Made by a program: the position numbers and the translations under genes. Under the pieces are notes generated by a model. That model was not told where the DNA came from, made no database searches, and worked only from the letters and a program-made list of their open reading frames with translations. 64,000 nt of DNA from Ciona savignyi (lineage: Eukaryota > Chordata > Ascidiacea > Phlebobranchia > Cionidae). The stretch spans positions 212,411 through 276,410 of the forward strand of contig CH002078.1 in assembly GCA_000149265.1 (NCBI GenBank), written 5' to 3'. Positions 43,286-53,523 of the stretch are shown piece by piece; position 1 is the first letter of the stretch; each line of letters opens with the position of its first letter.

Positions 43286-43500
43286 TACGTCGCCTATTGC
43301 AAGTACCTAACTGGTCAGTGTATCATTATTGCAAGTACCTAACTGGTCAGTGTAGACATTTTCAGGTAATCAGTGTCGTTATTTCAGATAAACACAACAC
43401 ACGCCCGTTTTAGCAATAATCGTTTATCCGCTGCTTCTGCTAGTTTGACCTTACTTGCTGCTATTTAATTGCGGTGCCCATGCAGCTTCTACCGGTTTTT
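43286..43500. other. Short spacer with a two-copy repeat
   Basis: ttgcaagtacctaactggtcag occurs twice in succession (43298-43350). No SULT exon recognised. Confidence 0.5.
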
Positions 43501-43513
43501 AAGTATCTAGTTA
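43501..43513 (+). repeat. LINE target-site duplication, left
   Basis: AAGTATCTAGTTA, identical to 51084-51096. Confidence 0.85.
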
Positions 43514-45427
43514 CATTACATTAATAAGGGCGGGTCCACAGTAGCTACCGGGACCAGGAATTTAGGCCATGAAAGGCCCATTACTCCAGCGCCCAGGGCT
43601 AGCATGGATCCGGGATATAACGGTCAAGTCTGCCAGTGTCCTGAAGGAAACTGACTAAATGCTTGACCGGAATAGATGCGAGATCATCAGATTTAAAAAC
43701 TCCAAAATTCCTCCATCTGGTTACAGCAAATGCTGGACAATGGCCAACATAGTGTAAAGGAGTCTCGTCTTCTTCTTGGCAGAAGGGACAGGTTGCACAT
43801 GCCGTGCGCATGAGGATGGATTGGTGCTTTGCCAAATTAGCATGACCAGTGATAATCTGAAGAACAGATCGTAACTGTCTCCGCCGCAGCCGGGAGAAGT
43901 TCCCTGGACAGAGATAGGCCTTGTCCAAGATACTCCTTCGTCTGACGACAGCCACAGTGTTGTCTCCATTCTTCAGCATGTTTTCGGCTCATCCACGCCT
44001 CCAATTCTGTTCTGACAGAGCAGACAGGAATACAGAGGGGATGGTTCTGGACCGATGAAGGCAGTGCTGGATGCGTCACGAGTCAACTCGTCAGCTTGAT
44101 CATTGCCATCAAAGTTTGAGTGGCCTGGAATCCAGCAAAGTTCCACAAGATTAAGCCCTCCAAGATTGTGAAGAAGGTACCATGTCTCTCGCAGCAAGGG
44201 GCTATGTATCTTCAAGCTCATTAGAGCTTTCAGAGCAGCCTGACTATCACTGTGAATGGTGATGGACATTTTTGCAGTGTTCCAAGACTGCAGAATCCTT
44301 GCAGCATGATTTATTGCAAGAATCTCTGTCTGAAAAACTGAGGGGAAGCTTCCAAGTGGAAAGCTGAATTTGTAATCAAACTTGGTGGATTGAATAAGTA
44401 CTCCAGCACCAGTCGATCCATCTAGTCGTGACCCATCAGTGTAACAGACAAGCTGTGATGGGTCAGATGGTCGTACAGGTGGAGTGATGTTGTCACGGTC
44501 GCTGATCTGAATCGCGAAGTGGCGTTCCAGATGGAGAGTGCAGGAACTGCAATCCACTGGCAATGAGAGAAGATGGATATCTTTCATTGCTTGGTTGCAG
44601 ATGTCAATATGACTTTTCTTGTGCCACACTGAGTAACCAGTCCCCTTCCAGTGGCCTAAACATCTCAGGCGGTGTGCCGTTTTAATGGCTGTGCCCTGGA
44701 GGTACAGGTGCAGCGGGGGGAGGTTAAGTAGTATCTCCATTGCCCTTGTGGGGGTGCCTTTAAAGGCGCCAGTGATGCATAGGCAGGCCAACCTTTGAAC
44801 CTTGCGCAGGTTGTCCTGTATATTGCGCTGGTATGTTGCGCTGACTGACACTAATGAAGCATAGGTCAGGATAGGTCGGATAATCTGACAGTAGAGCCAC
44901 ATCATTATTTTTGGCTGTAGCCCCCATGTAGGGCCAACTGCTCTACGGCATTGTGCTAGAGCAGCAGTTGCCTTCTTGATACGACTTGAATGGTGATTCT
45001 TCCAAGACAGCTTGTTGTCCAGGATGACACCAAGATACTTAGCTTCCTTTGATAGGCTAAGCTGGATATTGTGGAGAAAAATTGGTCTTAAAGACCATTT
45101 TCTCCTTCTTGTGAACATTACCACCACTGTCTTTGCCGGGGCAAAGCGAAGGTGGTTGTTTATTGCCCATTTCTCCAGACGATTAAGGGTTGATTGGGCA
45201 ATCGTCCCAATCGTTGATGGGTCTGGGCCAGATATAATGACGCTCAAGTCATCAGCATATGCTTGCACAAGTGCAGCCTCTTGGCTAGTGAATTGGCGTA
45301 GTAGAGTGTCCACCAGAAGGTTCCATAACAAGGGGGATAGGATTCCCCCTTGTGGACAACCTTTTTTGACCTGTTTTTTCTCTGTACATCCATGCAGTTC
45401 TGCTGTGGCTGTTCGGTGTTAAAGCAT

Positions 45428-47405
45428 CCCAGTCGGAAAAATTATCTCCGATCAAGCTTGATTTATCCCAACATTTAGTATGGTCCTAGCATGACTTGCC
45501 AGGGTTTGACCAGATATATAGACATGGGTTATGACAGGAAAGGTAACACCTGGCCAAGCATCGGGAAAACATCTTTGATTTATAGAAGCGTTCCCTATCG
45601 TGGGCCAGAGCTGGGTGGGTAACTAGCACCTTACATGACGCTAATTTGTCAAAAGCAAGTTACATAACAGTTAATCCAAATGATTTTTTTATTTTCATTC
45701 ATTTTTAACACAATTTTCTGCTGCATTTCCACTGACACGCCTCCTGTCTCTACCACCATCCCAGTTTCCTGCATCAGAAAGCACAGTGCTGATCTCTGCT
45801 GCCAGATGGTCATGACTAGTAATCCTTATATTCAGTTTGTTGCAGCAAATCTGGAGAATAGATAAGTCATGTCAGTGAGAATTATTTCAAATTAAACATA
45901 TTGTTTATTAAGAATAGAGTCCGCACCGTCCAGGTATAATATTCTTGCTTTTGAACCACAGAAGACACCACTTCAGTGTTCAATGTTAGCAGTAGGTTAG
46001 CCGGAGATATTTTAATGACTCATGCGTATTTTTTATTAGTTCACTTTTAAATACCCTTTTTGATCTACTGGATTAAGACATTTGCGAACATCGTTGAGCC
46101 AAGTGGATTAATGGGTTTAACTAAAACTGTACATAGAAACATCCCAATAATATACATCACACTACAATAGCCCCGGCAACCAGATGATTGGCATGATACA
46201 GTCTGACGATTGCTGTGTGATAACGCCCTTTGTGTTTTACCATTTTCACGGACATAAGAATCTATCAATTGAGTATACATACATGGAAAATGTACATAAA
46301 TAAAAACAAGTTAACAATACAACCCACATTACTTAACAAAGTTATGTTAAAATCTCAAAAGACTAATAAAACATAAATTATAAAGTTAGCAAGCTATCTT
46401 TTAGCCAATTTTACACCGTACTTACTTGATTCGCAAAGAATTGTACAATCATAGGTTATCCAGTTTAATTATAAGTTACATTCTTCTTTAACCAAATCAC
46501 TCTGGGGGCCACTTGCAAACAGTTTCACTTATCATCCAGTTTTTGGTTACTATACATTGACAAGTCTGCCATCAACAAATACAATTTTTTTAACATATAC
46601 TACTACTAACCACACGACACTAATCTACTCCAGTAGCTAACAGCTGCCGTAGGCCTTACTATAATTAAAACTAACCTTAAACTTTATAACCAACCTTGCA
46701 CCTGCAACGGCACTACAGACGTACCGGTAGCCTATTTTACAGCAATGTCCTTTGGAAGAGATGCTAGCTTTAAACCAATCAAATAGACTATAACACAGTC
46801 TCTCTAAACCAATCACAAACGACGACTTTTAAATTCAAATTCATTTCCCTCCAATTTTAAGGCGAATATGTGAAAATACTATAAACATCATATTTAATAT
46901 AAATGTTACACTAAACTAACAGATAAATCCGCGAGGCTTAGCGTTGCATTGGCAAAGTGACTGATCGAAAGAGAGCGAAAACTGTTCTCCCGTAAACAGT
47001 TGGTATTTTATACTTATTTAAAAAAACTAAATAAAATAAATTAAAAAGCACATCATGTCACAAAACAAGTAAGCTAGGCCTATACGACAACGATAGAAAA
47101 AAACGGCCGGAATATAAGGTCCGTAGACAATCAATCGCAATCATCGCTAACGTCAAAGTCAAACATTGAATAAAAATCAGAGTATTTGAATATTTTAAGA
47201 AAAACTTTTCTCAGAGTATACCCAAATAATCATCGAGGGCTCTTCCATGATAAGTTATCATAGATGTATCAGTGGCACAACCTAAGATAACGCGCTGAAA
47301 TATCCTAGTTTAATCGTTGCATGGCCATGTCCTGGATTAATCAAAGATAACTCGTCCGGTTCAGTATATGGCCCGGGGATAAGTCGAAGATAATTTCTGA
47401 CTGGG
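45428..47405. mobile_element. TIR DNA element nested in the LINE
   Basis: Left end CCCAGTCGGAAAAATTATCT, right end inverted CCCAGTCAGAAATTATCTTC, so imperfect TIRs of about 25-30 bp starting CCCAGTC. AT precedes the left end (45426-45427) and follows the right (47406-47407), a possible 2-bp duplication. The RT frame on both sides continues exactly when the insert plus one AT is removed, which supports these borders. The 1,978-bp interior has no transposase; it contains an S1 SINE piece and AT-rich filler. The right end has spaced ggataa/gataac motifs. Superfamily unassigned. Confidence 0.8.
46085..46270 (+). repeat. S1 SINE piece inside the TIR element
   Basis: agtggattaatgggttt, catcacactacaatagcccc, gtctgacgattgctgtgtga and acggacataagaatcta; the 5' head is missing. 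This is the third level of nesting (LINE, TIR element, SINE). Confidence 0.7.
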
Positions 47406-49279
47406 ATGTAACTTATCCACCGGATAACTGTTTCATTGACATGATACTTTCGCAAAGGAACTATCATGGAATCAAAAGTGGCATTAGAGAAGGCTCCTTC
47501 AATATCCAGAAATACTCCAAGTGCGTATTGGTTATGGAAGACCGCCTTCTCCAGTTTGATGATCATATTATGGAGGGCATCTTCGGTAGAAAATCCCGCT
47601 CTATATGCATATTGGTTGGGGTGTAGGGGGGATTGTCCGATAGGTCCCTCCTGCAGATACCAAAGTATGAGTCTCTCGAAGCCCTTCATCACGAATGACA
47701 TGAGACTCAGGGGTCGATAGGCTTTTGCCGTTGAGTAGTCTTCCTTCCCTGGTTTGGGTGGGAAAACCACTCTCGCGACCAGCCATCTTTGTGGGATAAA
47801 ACCCAACAGGAGAGATGCTTTAAAGATCTGGATAAGAAGGGGGCACAGGATTTCCAATCCTTTTTGAATAAGTATTGGGTAGATTCCATCAGGCCCTGGG
47901 CTTTTAAAAGGCTTAAATGATGTATAAGCAGCCTTAATTCTTTCAGCTGTGATGATGTTGTTGACTAGCACTTCATCGCTAGCTTGAATTGAGGACCATT
48001 GTTTTACGTGGTTAGTAGATGATCCTTGATTATTTACATTCTCTGGGAAGTGTGCGTCCAGTAGAACGTGTAAGGTTTCAGATGGAGTGCTGGTGAAATC
48101 ACCATTTGATTTCCGTAGAGATCCAATCTGAAGAGAGCGATGCTTCTTGAGGATTCGATGAAGCCGTGTCATTGCTGGCAAGGTGTTCACCTCCTCACAC
48201 AGTTTGCGCCAAGACGCCCGTTTTCTGGAGCGAATGGCATTTTTGTAAGCTCGGGTGCTTGCCTTGGACTCATCCCATGCGGCAGGAGTCTTAAGCTTAA
48301 GAGCTTTTCGGTGGGAGCGTCTCGCACAGCGACGAAGAAGTGTGAGTTCTGCGCACCACCAGGAAGGAGTGTCATTTGCTGTTCTTTTGATCAGGCGACA
48401 CGATTTCTCATATGATAAGGTAATGGCTGTTTCGACAGCTTTCGCCAGCATGTCGACCTCCTTAGCAGTTTTTGGAGGTGCAGCTGGAATTGCCTCACAC
48501 AGGAGAGTTAGTTCTTGCAGGTAGAGCATCCAGTCAGTTTTGCGAACATTCCTGTGATGCGATGGGGTGGTCTTACAAAGGTTGTTGAAAGTTATTAATT
48601 GGTGGTCGGACAAGGAAGCTTCTTTGCTGACCTTCCAGTCAGACACCTTTGAAAGCAGATTGGCAGAGCACAGAGTGAGATCGAGAACCTCAGCTCTGTT
48701 TTTGGTGACAAAGGTCGGAGAGTTGCCAGTATTGCATACTGACAGCCTTGTGCTCATTAAATACTCCATAAGGGCATGCCCCCGACTATTGCAGTCAGTG
48801 CTTCCCCAGTAGTAATGGTGAGCGTTTGCATCTGTCCCAATGAGCAGACGAAGGTTTGATTGTTCACAATGGGTGACAAGTTCTCGCATCTTGTGCGGTG
48901 GTGGTTCCGTGGGGTCATCGCCAGCCATGTAAACAGAACAGAAAACAACAGGGTTTTTGCTGTTAGTGTTGTCTGCAATTGCAATTGTGCAGATGTCTCT
49001 ATCCATGAATTGGAGTAGAGGCCACGCCACCAGATTCTTTGCAGACAGGATGCAAGCACGTGGCTTGCTTGAATTAGGATCAGAAAAGCAGCAAGCATTC
49101 TGAGGAACAAAGGCCACTTTTCCTCGCTTACAGTATGGTTCCTGTATGAGGGCAAGTGGTGTTTGCCCCATTGTTTGGAACCGACCCATTAATTGTTGGG
49201 CGGCTGCTATACAATGGTGCAAGTTGATCTGGCAAAGAACAAGGTCCTTGCTAGTCTTTTTCAGAGCCTCCATCACACA

Positions 49280-50458
49280 CTAGTGTTTAAGAGACTCTGA
49301 GTGGGTAGTGGCTTCCACGGACCGGTTTCCCACAAAAGTGAGAAGGCCTGCCATGTAGTGAGGGCTGAAGTCCATCTTGCGCAGATCTTCAATCGCAGAC
49401 ATCGCCACACCTACACGTAGGTGTGTGCCTTCTTCCGTCACTTCGCCGACGTACCCACGGACGTGGAACTTCTCAATCGGAAGTTCGGAGTTCTGGAACC
49501 CGAGAAGGCGAATAAACCGTTCCGGGTTTGTTCGAACCTTCGGGTCAGAGACCCAGACAGTATAGACCCGTTCGTTGAGACGATCTTCGGGCCCATTTGC
49601 TGTATAGCCAATGTTCTTACCTGGCATTGGTGGTAAACCACGGATAAACCTCCTGAAGGCCGCCAGTGATGCTGCATCCATACAGGTGACCTTCATGGTA
49701 CCTGACTTTAGCAGCACAAGCCCTTTGGCCTTTATAAGAGGAAGTGTACCGTCCAACATGGAGTCTGCCATAGCACTCTCGATGTAGCGGATATCAGCCT
49801 GGACAAGACTTTCTGACCCGCTAGCGGGTAGAACATCTCTCTAAGACTGCTGTTTGCCGCATCTGCATATGACGTTGCTCGTGTGGACGACGCAGATGGA
49901 CCACGGGGCTTTTTTGTGGCCGGAGTAGGGGTGGTGGAAGAGGAAGTTTTGCTCTGCCTTTTCCGTTTAGCGGACCCGCTGGCGCTCACTTTGCCATCCC
50001 CAGTGGGGGCAGCTGTGGGCGCTGAGGTGTTGCTGGGGCCGGGACGATTGCAGAGATTATCATTGGCTTTTCGGGCTCGTTTCCGAGCCTTCTGCCGCCG
50101 ATTCTTTTCTCTTTTATACTCCGCCTTGGAAGGTGCTGGCTCACAGGCTTCTCGTGTCCGCCGAATGGAGTTTGCTTCACCACTGTCCGACAAGTCAGAC
50201 AGCTCCGCTTGCTCCATCGTTAGATTTGAGAGCTTGTGCGCCAGTGGAGATGTCTCCGAAGTGACAGCGGAAACCCCATCGCTATCGCTGAAGAAAGCTT
50301 GGGGTGCCGCAGAGGTTGTAGGGGGTGACGCCGCAGAGCATTGAATGCTCGCATTGTCTGGGTTTGCCTCCGGTTTGTCGGCCAACCTCGATAAAGAGGT
50401 GGAGGACAAACCATCATCAGCGGGTTGGTTTTCGTGATTTTTTTCTGTTCCATGCTAT
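49280..50458 (-). pseudogene. LINE ORF1, frame-broken
   Basis: The N-terminal part (50409 down to about 49830) is Ser/Pro/Ala-rich with strongly basic stretches (KREKNRRQKARKRARKAND), fitting nucleic-acid binding. The C-terminal part (to 49280) is folded-looking (KVTCMDAASLAAFRRFIRG, NERVYTVWVSDP). The two are joined by a one-base slip around 49825, before SGSESLVQAD. An A7 run near 50445 may hide a further slip close to the probable start ATG at 50456-50458. No CCHC knuckle is visible. ORF1 ends 4 bases before the ORF2 start. Confidence 0.8.
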
Positions 50459-51083
50459 ACAATAGGGTTTTTGCCCCCTCTAGGGTCCGACTTACGTTCT
50501 CGGCACGGCCGAGGCAACAAGGCCAGGCAAAACGCCCTCCCGCAGTTTCGGCTCTCCGTAGGACCCCGACCAGCTTTCAACAGCTCCCGCCGACCCTCGA
50601 ACACAGATGGGGAATCAGCCCACTGAGACTCAGGCCATTGATATGTCTACGACTGGACTTGATCCTCGCACCCTCGCAAGGGTTTACCCCCTAGTAGCCG
50701 AGGCGCTACTCTCGGTACCGCGGTGCTCCTAGTGCGCCAACCCCCAAAGTACCGTGTTGGAGTTACACCACTTATCTGAAGTGGAGTAATCCTCAAGCAC
50801 CAGGTGGCCTTTGCAGTTCGGAAGCCGCATAAACTGGCCAGGGCTAGAACCAGTTTATCCCTGCCGTGGGTGGGGTCGAGAAATTCCCCTTTCACATACC
50901 ATTACAGTAGCTTAACGGTAACCCGAAAGTGGATTGCAGCTTTGTCAGTTCCTCACCTTCGACCTTACCACCATGGGTGACCCTGCCAGGGGTAGAAAAT
51001 TCCACCCCCGATGGCATTGCTCTTGGGTTCATTGGAAACTCAAACCCCCCTACCACGTTAAGGTGGCAATCCATAGAGAGGAA
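50459..51083 (-). other. LINE 5' untranslated region
   Basis: GC-rich sequence between the 5' end of the LINE and ORF1, likely with an internal promoter. No coding frame is supported. Confidence 0.6.
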
Positions 51084-51096
51084 AAGTATCTAGTTA
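51084..51096 (+). repeat. LINE target-site duplication, right
   Basis: AAGTATCTAGTTA, identical to 43501-43513. Confidence 0.85.
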
Positions 51097-51339
51097 GTTA
51101 AGTCTAGAATTGATGTGTTTTGGCTAGCAAGTGTAATTTATTCGAAACAAGATCGTGTTTATGCTTATTAGAAGTTAAGACGATTGTGTCTATACCCCGC
51201 CGGCTCCTTGTTCAGTCACAATTTGAAAACCGCCATTTCACCAAATTTGTTCCCGGCAGTTCAAGTGATGACATGTAATTGGTAATCCAAACAACATGAA
51301 GCCGTCCGCAAACATGCCGTAACCCTTTTGGAATAGAGA

Positions 51340-51495
51340 GGTGCTGAAAGCCGTTCCTGCTGGTTAGTTGTGTCCTTGGGCAAGACACTAACGAACGTTG
51401 CCTGAGCCTGGTGGACTAATGGGTTCTACTATGGATGAGAAACGTGTAATTCATACCCAACACACTTGATAAACATTATCCTATCTTATCCTGGT
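51340..51495 (+). repeat. S1 SINE, shortened
   Basis: ggttagttgtgtccttgggc, aatgggttctactat, cacaacacacttgataaac; the A/B-box head and most of the 3' part are missing. 51097-51339 holds nothing recognised. Confidence 0.65.
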
Positions 51496-51879
51496 TGAAA
51501 AGTTCCATCTGCGTTGCGGTTTAAAAGTAGTAGTTGACTGTGTCTTATTGCGAATATAATGTGTTTTATTTTGTATTATCTATGGCGCTTAACAGTCAAT
51601 TAAACCTAAATAAGGAGTACAACAATTTTATAGTTGTACTGTTTCAGTTTACCCACCAAGCTAATACGGCGGACAAATTTAATGCGTTCAGTATTTGTAC
51701 CGACAGTAATTTAATAACCCTTCTAGAAGACAGCATAAATTCCGACTAAATATTTGGTGGGTACGTTGTGACTCGTTTGACGGGCCGAGGGTATATAGGA
51801 TATCCGTGGGGCTTGATATTTTCTCGGTATTTGTAGGAAAGGGTCTCTGACCTTTACTTTCTCGCGAATAGCTTAGCTT

Positions 51880-52150
51880 CAAGGCTTAGTCGCCTTTCAT
51901 CCGAAGGGTTGTAGATTCGAAACTGGTTGCCAGCTAGTCGGTTGTGTCCATTGGTTATGCACTTATCGGTCATTGCCTAAACCCATTTGATAGATGGCCC
52001 CTACTTAAACTGAAGGGACAGTTTAATCATAACATACTGCAGTAGATAACGCGACAGTGGGCGCAAGGTGAACTGACGATTGCCCGCGTATGACAATCCC
52101 TTTGGTTTTCTATTTTACGGTGATAAAACATGAATATCCGAACCGTTCTT
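51880..52150 (+). repeat. S1 SINE, nearly full length
   Basis: aagcttcaaggcttagtcgc, tagattcgaaactggttgcc, gtcggttgtgtccattgg, gacgattgcccgcgtatga and aaacatgaatatccga. Confidence 0.78.
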
Positions 52151-52369
52151 GAGGTAAAGCGTAGACTGGCCTCACCTCTCGAATAACCAATCATACAAAA
52201 CCTCCAAATTTTACCACATTTTATCCGGACTTTCAATGTATTTTTGTGTACATTAGAATCACTTTAAGCATTTTATAAGGTAAGGTTAACGACTTATATC
52301 ACTAAGGATTATTCGATAGTTCTTTATTAAAACATCTAAAGACGTTTTATTGACTAACAATAGTTCAGC

Positions 52370-52435
52370 TAAAACATAGTAGGTTTGAGTCCGTAACTCT
52401 TCGGCTGGCAGGCTACGCAGTAACCCACCAAGCTA
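52370..52435 (-). repeat. S1 SINE head fragment
   Basis: aggtttgagtccgtaactcttcg, gcagtaacccaccaagctaat. Confidence 0.55.
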
Positions 52436-53189
52436 ATGTAAAATAATACCAAAGTCATTTTTACTAGAATTTTAATGTTTAAGCGAACAAAAATTGCAAA
52501 CAGTTGAAAGTTGTAAGAACTGAAACCATGTTCTTTATCTATAGCTGCTGCTATTGAAGGCAAATATCTCAAGACCTGACCACACAAGTTTTCAGATTTA
52601 TAAGATAAGTTAGCATAAAAAGTTAAAAAATCACATAATTTTAATTATTGCAAATCGAAATGACGCAAAAAAGAAGCTCAACGTAAATACGGTTTCTTCT
52701 AAAATAGTAACATAAACAAAGTTAAAAAGAATGAGTCAATAAATACGTTGTTAAAAACAGAAATGAAAATAAGATGGGAAAAGTGGAAGATGATTTAAAG
52801 CTCCAGCAATCTAAAGAGAGAAATAAGAATGTAGAATTTAGGGAAACTAGAAATTGAAAATAACAGAAGAAATCTTAAGGTTTAGAAAAAGAGATACAAA
52901 GTACAGATGGTAAAACAGACAGTCTTTCTGTAAAAAATAATGTTTTTTTGTTTTAGTGGGCACCATAATAAAAACAATAAAATTTAAATAAGCTAGAGAG
53001 TGCCAACCACATGTGAAGCACCAGTATTTTTAAAACCCCTGTTGAGTGTTTCTGCAAGCAAAAAACTAATGGATTCCCGAGTTACTAATCCAAACTTAAT
53101 ATCCATGTTTTCTGAATAAAATTTTCACGTTTCTACTCAAAGAAATAAAACAAAAAACAGAAACCTTTTAAGTATTTTTTTTAACATTA
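52436..53189. other. Intergenic, AT-rich, with an R2 end fragment
   Basis: An R2 terminus (gctagagagtgccaaccacatg, then tttctgcaagcaaaaaac) at 52990-53130. Nothing else recognised; the missing SULT exons were looked for here without success. Confidence 0.4.
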
Positions 53190-53480
53190 GGGGGATAGGA
53201 GGATAGGATAATTATGCTTATCTCCGTGAAAGGGAAAACGCAAGGGACTTTAATAAATGGGCAATTTTCAAATCACCTCGCGCCCACCGTCGGGTTACCG
53301 GAACTATTACAATGTGTTGTGTATGATTTACATGTTCCTTCAGTTTTAGTAGAAGACATTTATCCAAGAATTTAGACAATATCCAACTGCATTTTCAAAG
53401 AACTCAAGAGACTGGCTAGTGACCAATTTTGAGTCTACAACCTTTCGGCCTATAGCGACGCACTAACCAACCAAGCTAAT
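53190..53480 (-). repeat. S1 SINE, full length
   Basis: gataggataattatgcttatc, gcgcccaccgtcgggttaccgg, gtgttgtgtatgatttacatg, and the head gacgcactaaccaaccaagct. Confidence 0.82.
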
Positions 53481-53523
53481 TGGTCTGTGATCGAAAGGAT
53501 CGCTTTGAAATGGTAGTTTATAG

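Larger units (their letters stand above)
43599..49276 (-). pseudogene. LINE ORF2 (endonuclease-RT-RNase H), interrupted
   Basis: N-terminal part 47408-49276: endonuclease motifs VLCQINLHHC, LIQEPYC, LLIGTDANAHHYYWG and SDHQLITF, then RT blocks FKSPGPDGIYP, YRPLSL and FLDIEGAF. Nested DNA (45428-47405) then intervenes. C-terminal part resumes at 45425: GCPQGGILSPLLWN, AYADDLSV (catalytic Asp pair), RNase H YTDGSRLDGSTGAG, TEILAI, HSDSQAAL and GHSNFDGNDQADELTR. A further frame shift near 43980 leads into CPFCQEEDETPLHYVGHC and the end at 43599. Across the insertion the frame is kept if one AT is removed, with a single TAA just after the junction. Reverse transcription at a nicked target is the family role. 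Confidence 0.9.
43514..51083 (-). mobile_element. LINE (I/LOA-type) near full length, with a nested element
   Basis: The 13-bp duplication AAGTATCTAGTTA on both sides marks the two ends, so the copy is probably complete in length: 5' end at 51083, 3' end at 43514, with a short TAATG-like tail instead of poly(A). It has a basic ORF1, then ORF2 with an apurinic-type endonuclease, reverse transcriptase, RNase H and a C-terminal CCHC-like knuckle. A domain order with RNase H fits the I/LOA/R1 groups; LOA is my best guess from motifs. Removing the nested 1,978-bp element and one AT leaves about 5.6 kb. Several frame breaks show it is inactive. Confidence 0.92.

Noticed and set aside
42350-43413. 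Plus-strand frames with a repeated LVGGKPGFIH peptide
   Set aside because: These come from the 109-bp minisatellite read in different frames; the period is not a multiple of three and the peptide changes frame.
48140-50344. Plus-strand frames of up to 153 codons
   Set aside because: They are antisense to the LINE ORF1 and ORF2, whose motifs fix the coding strand.
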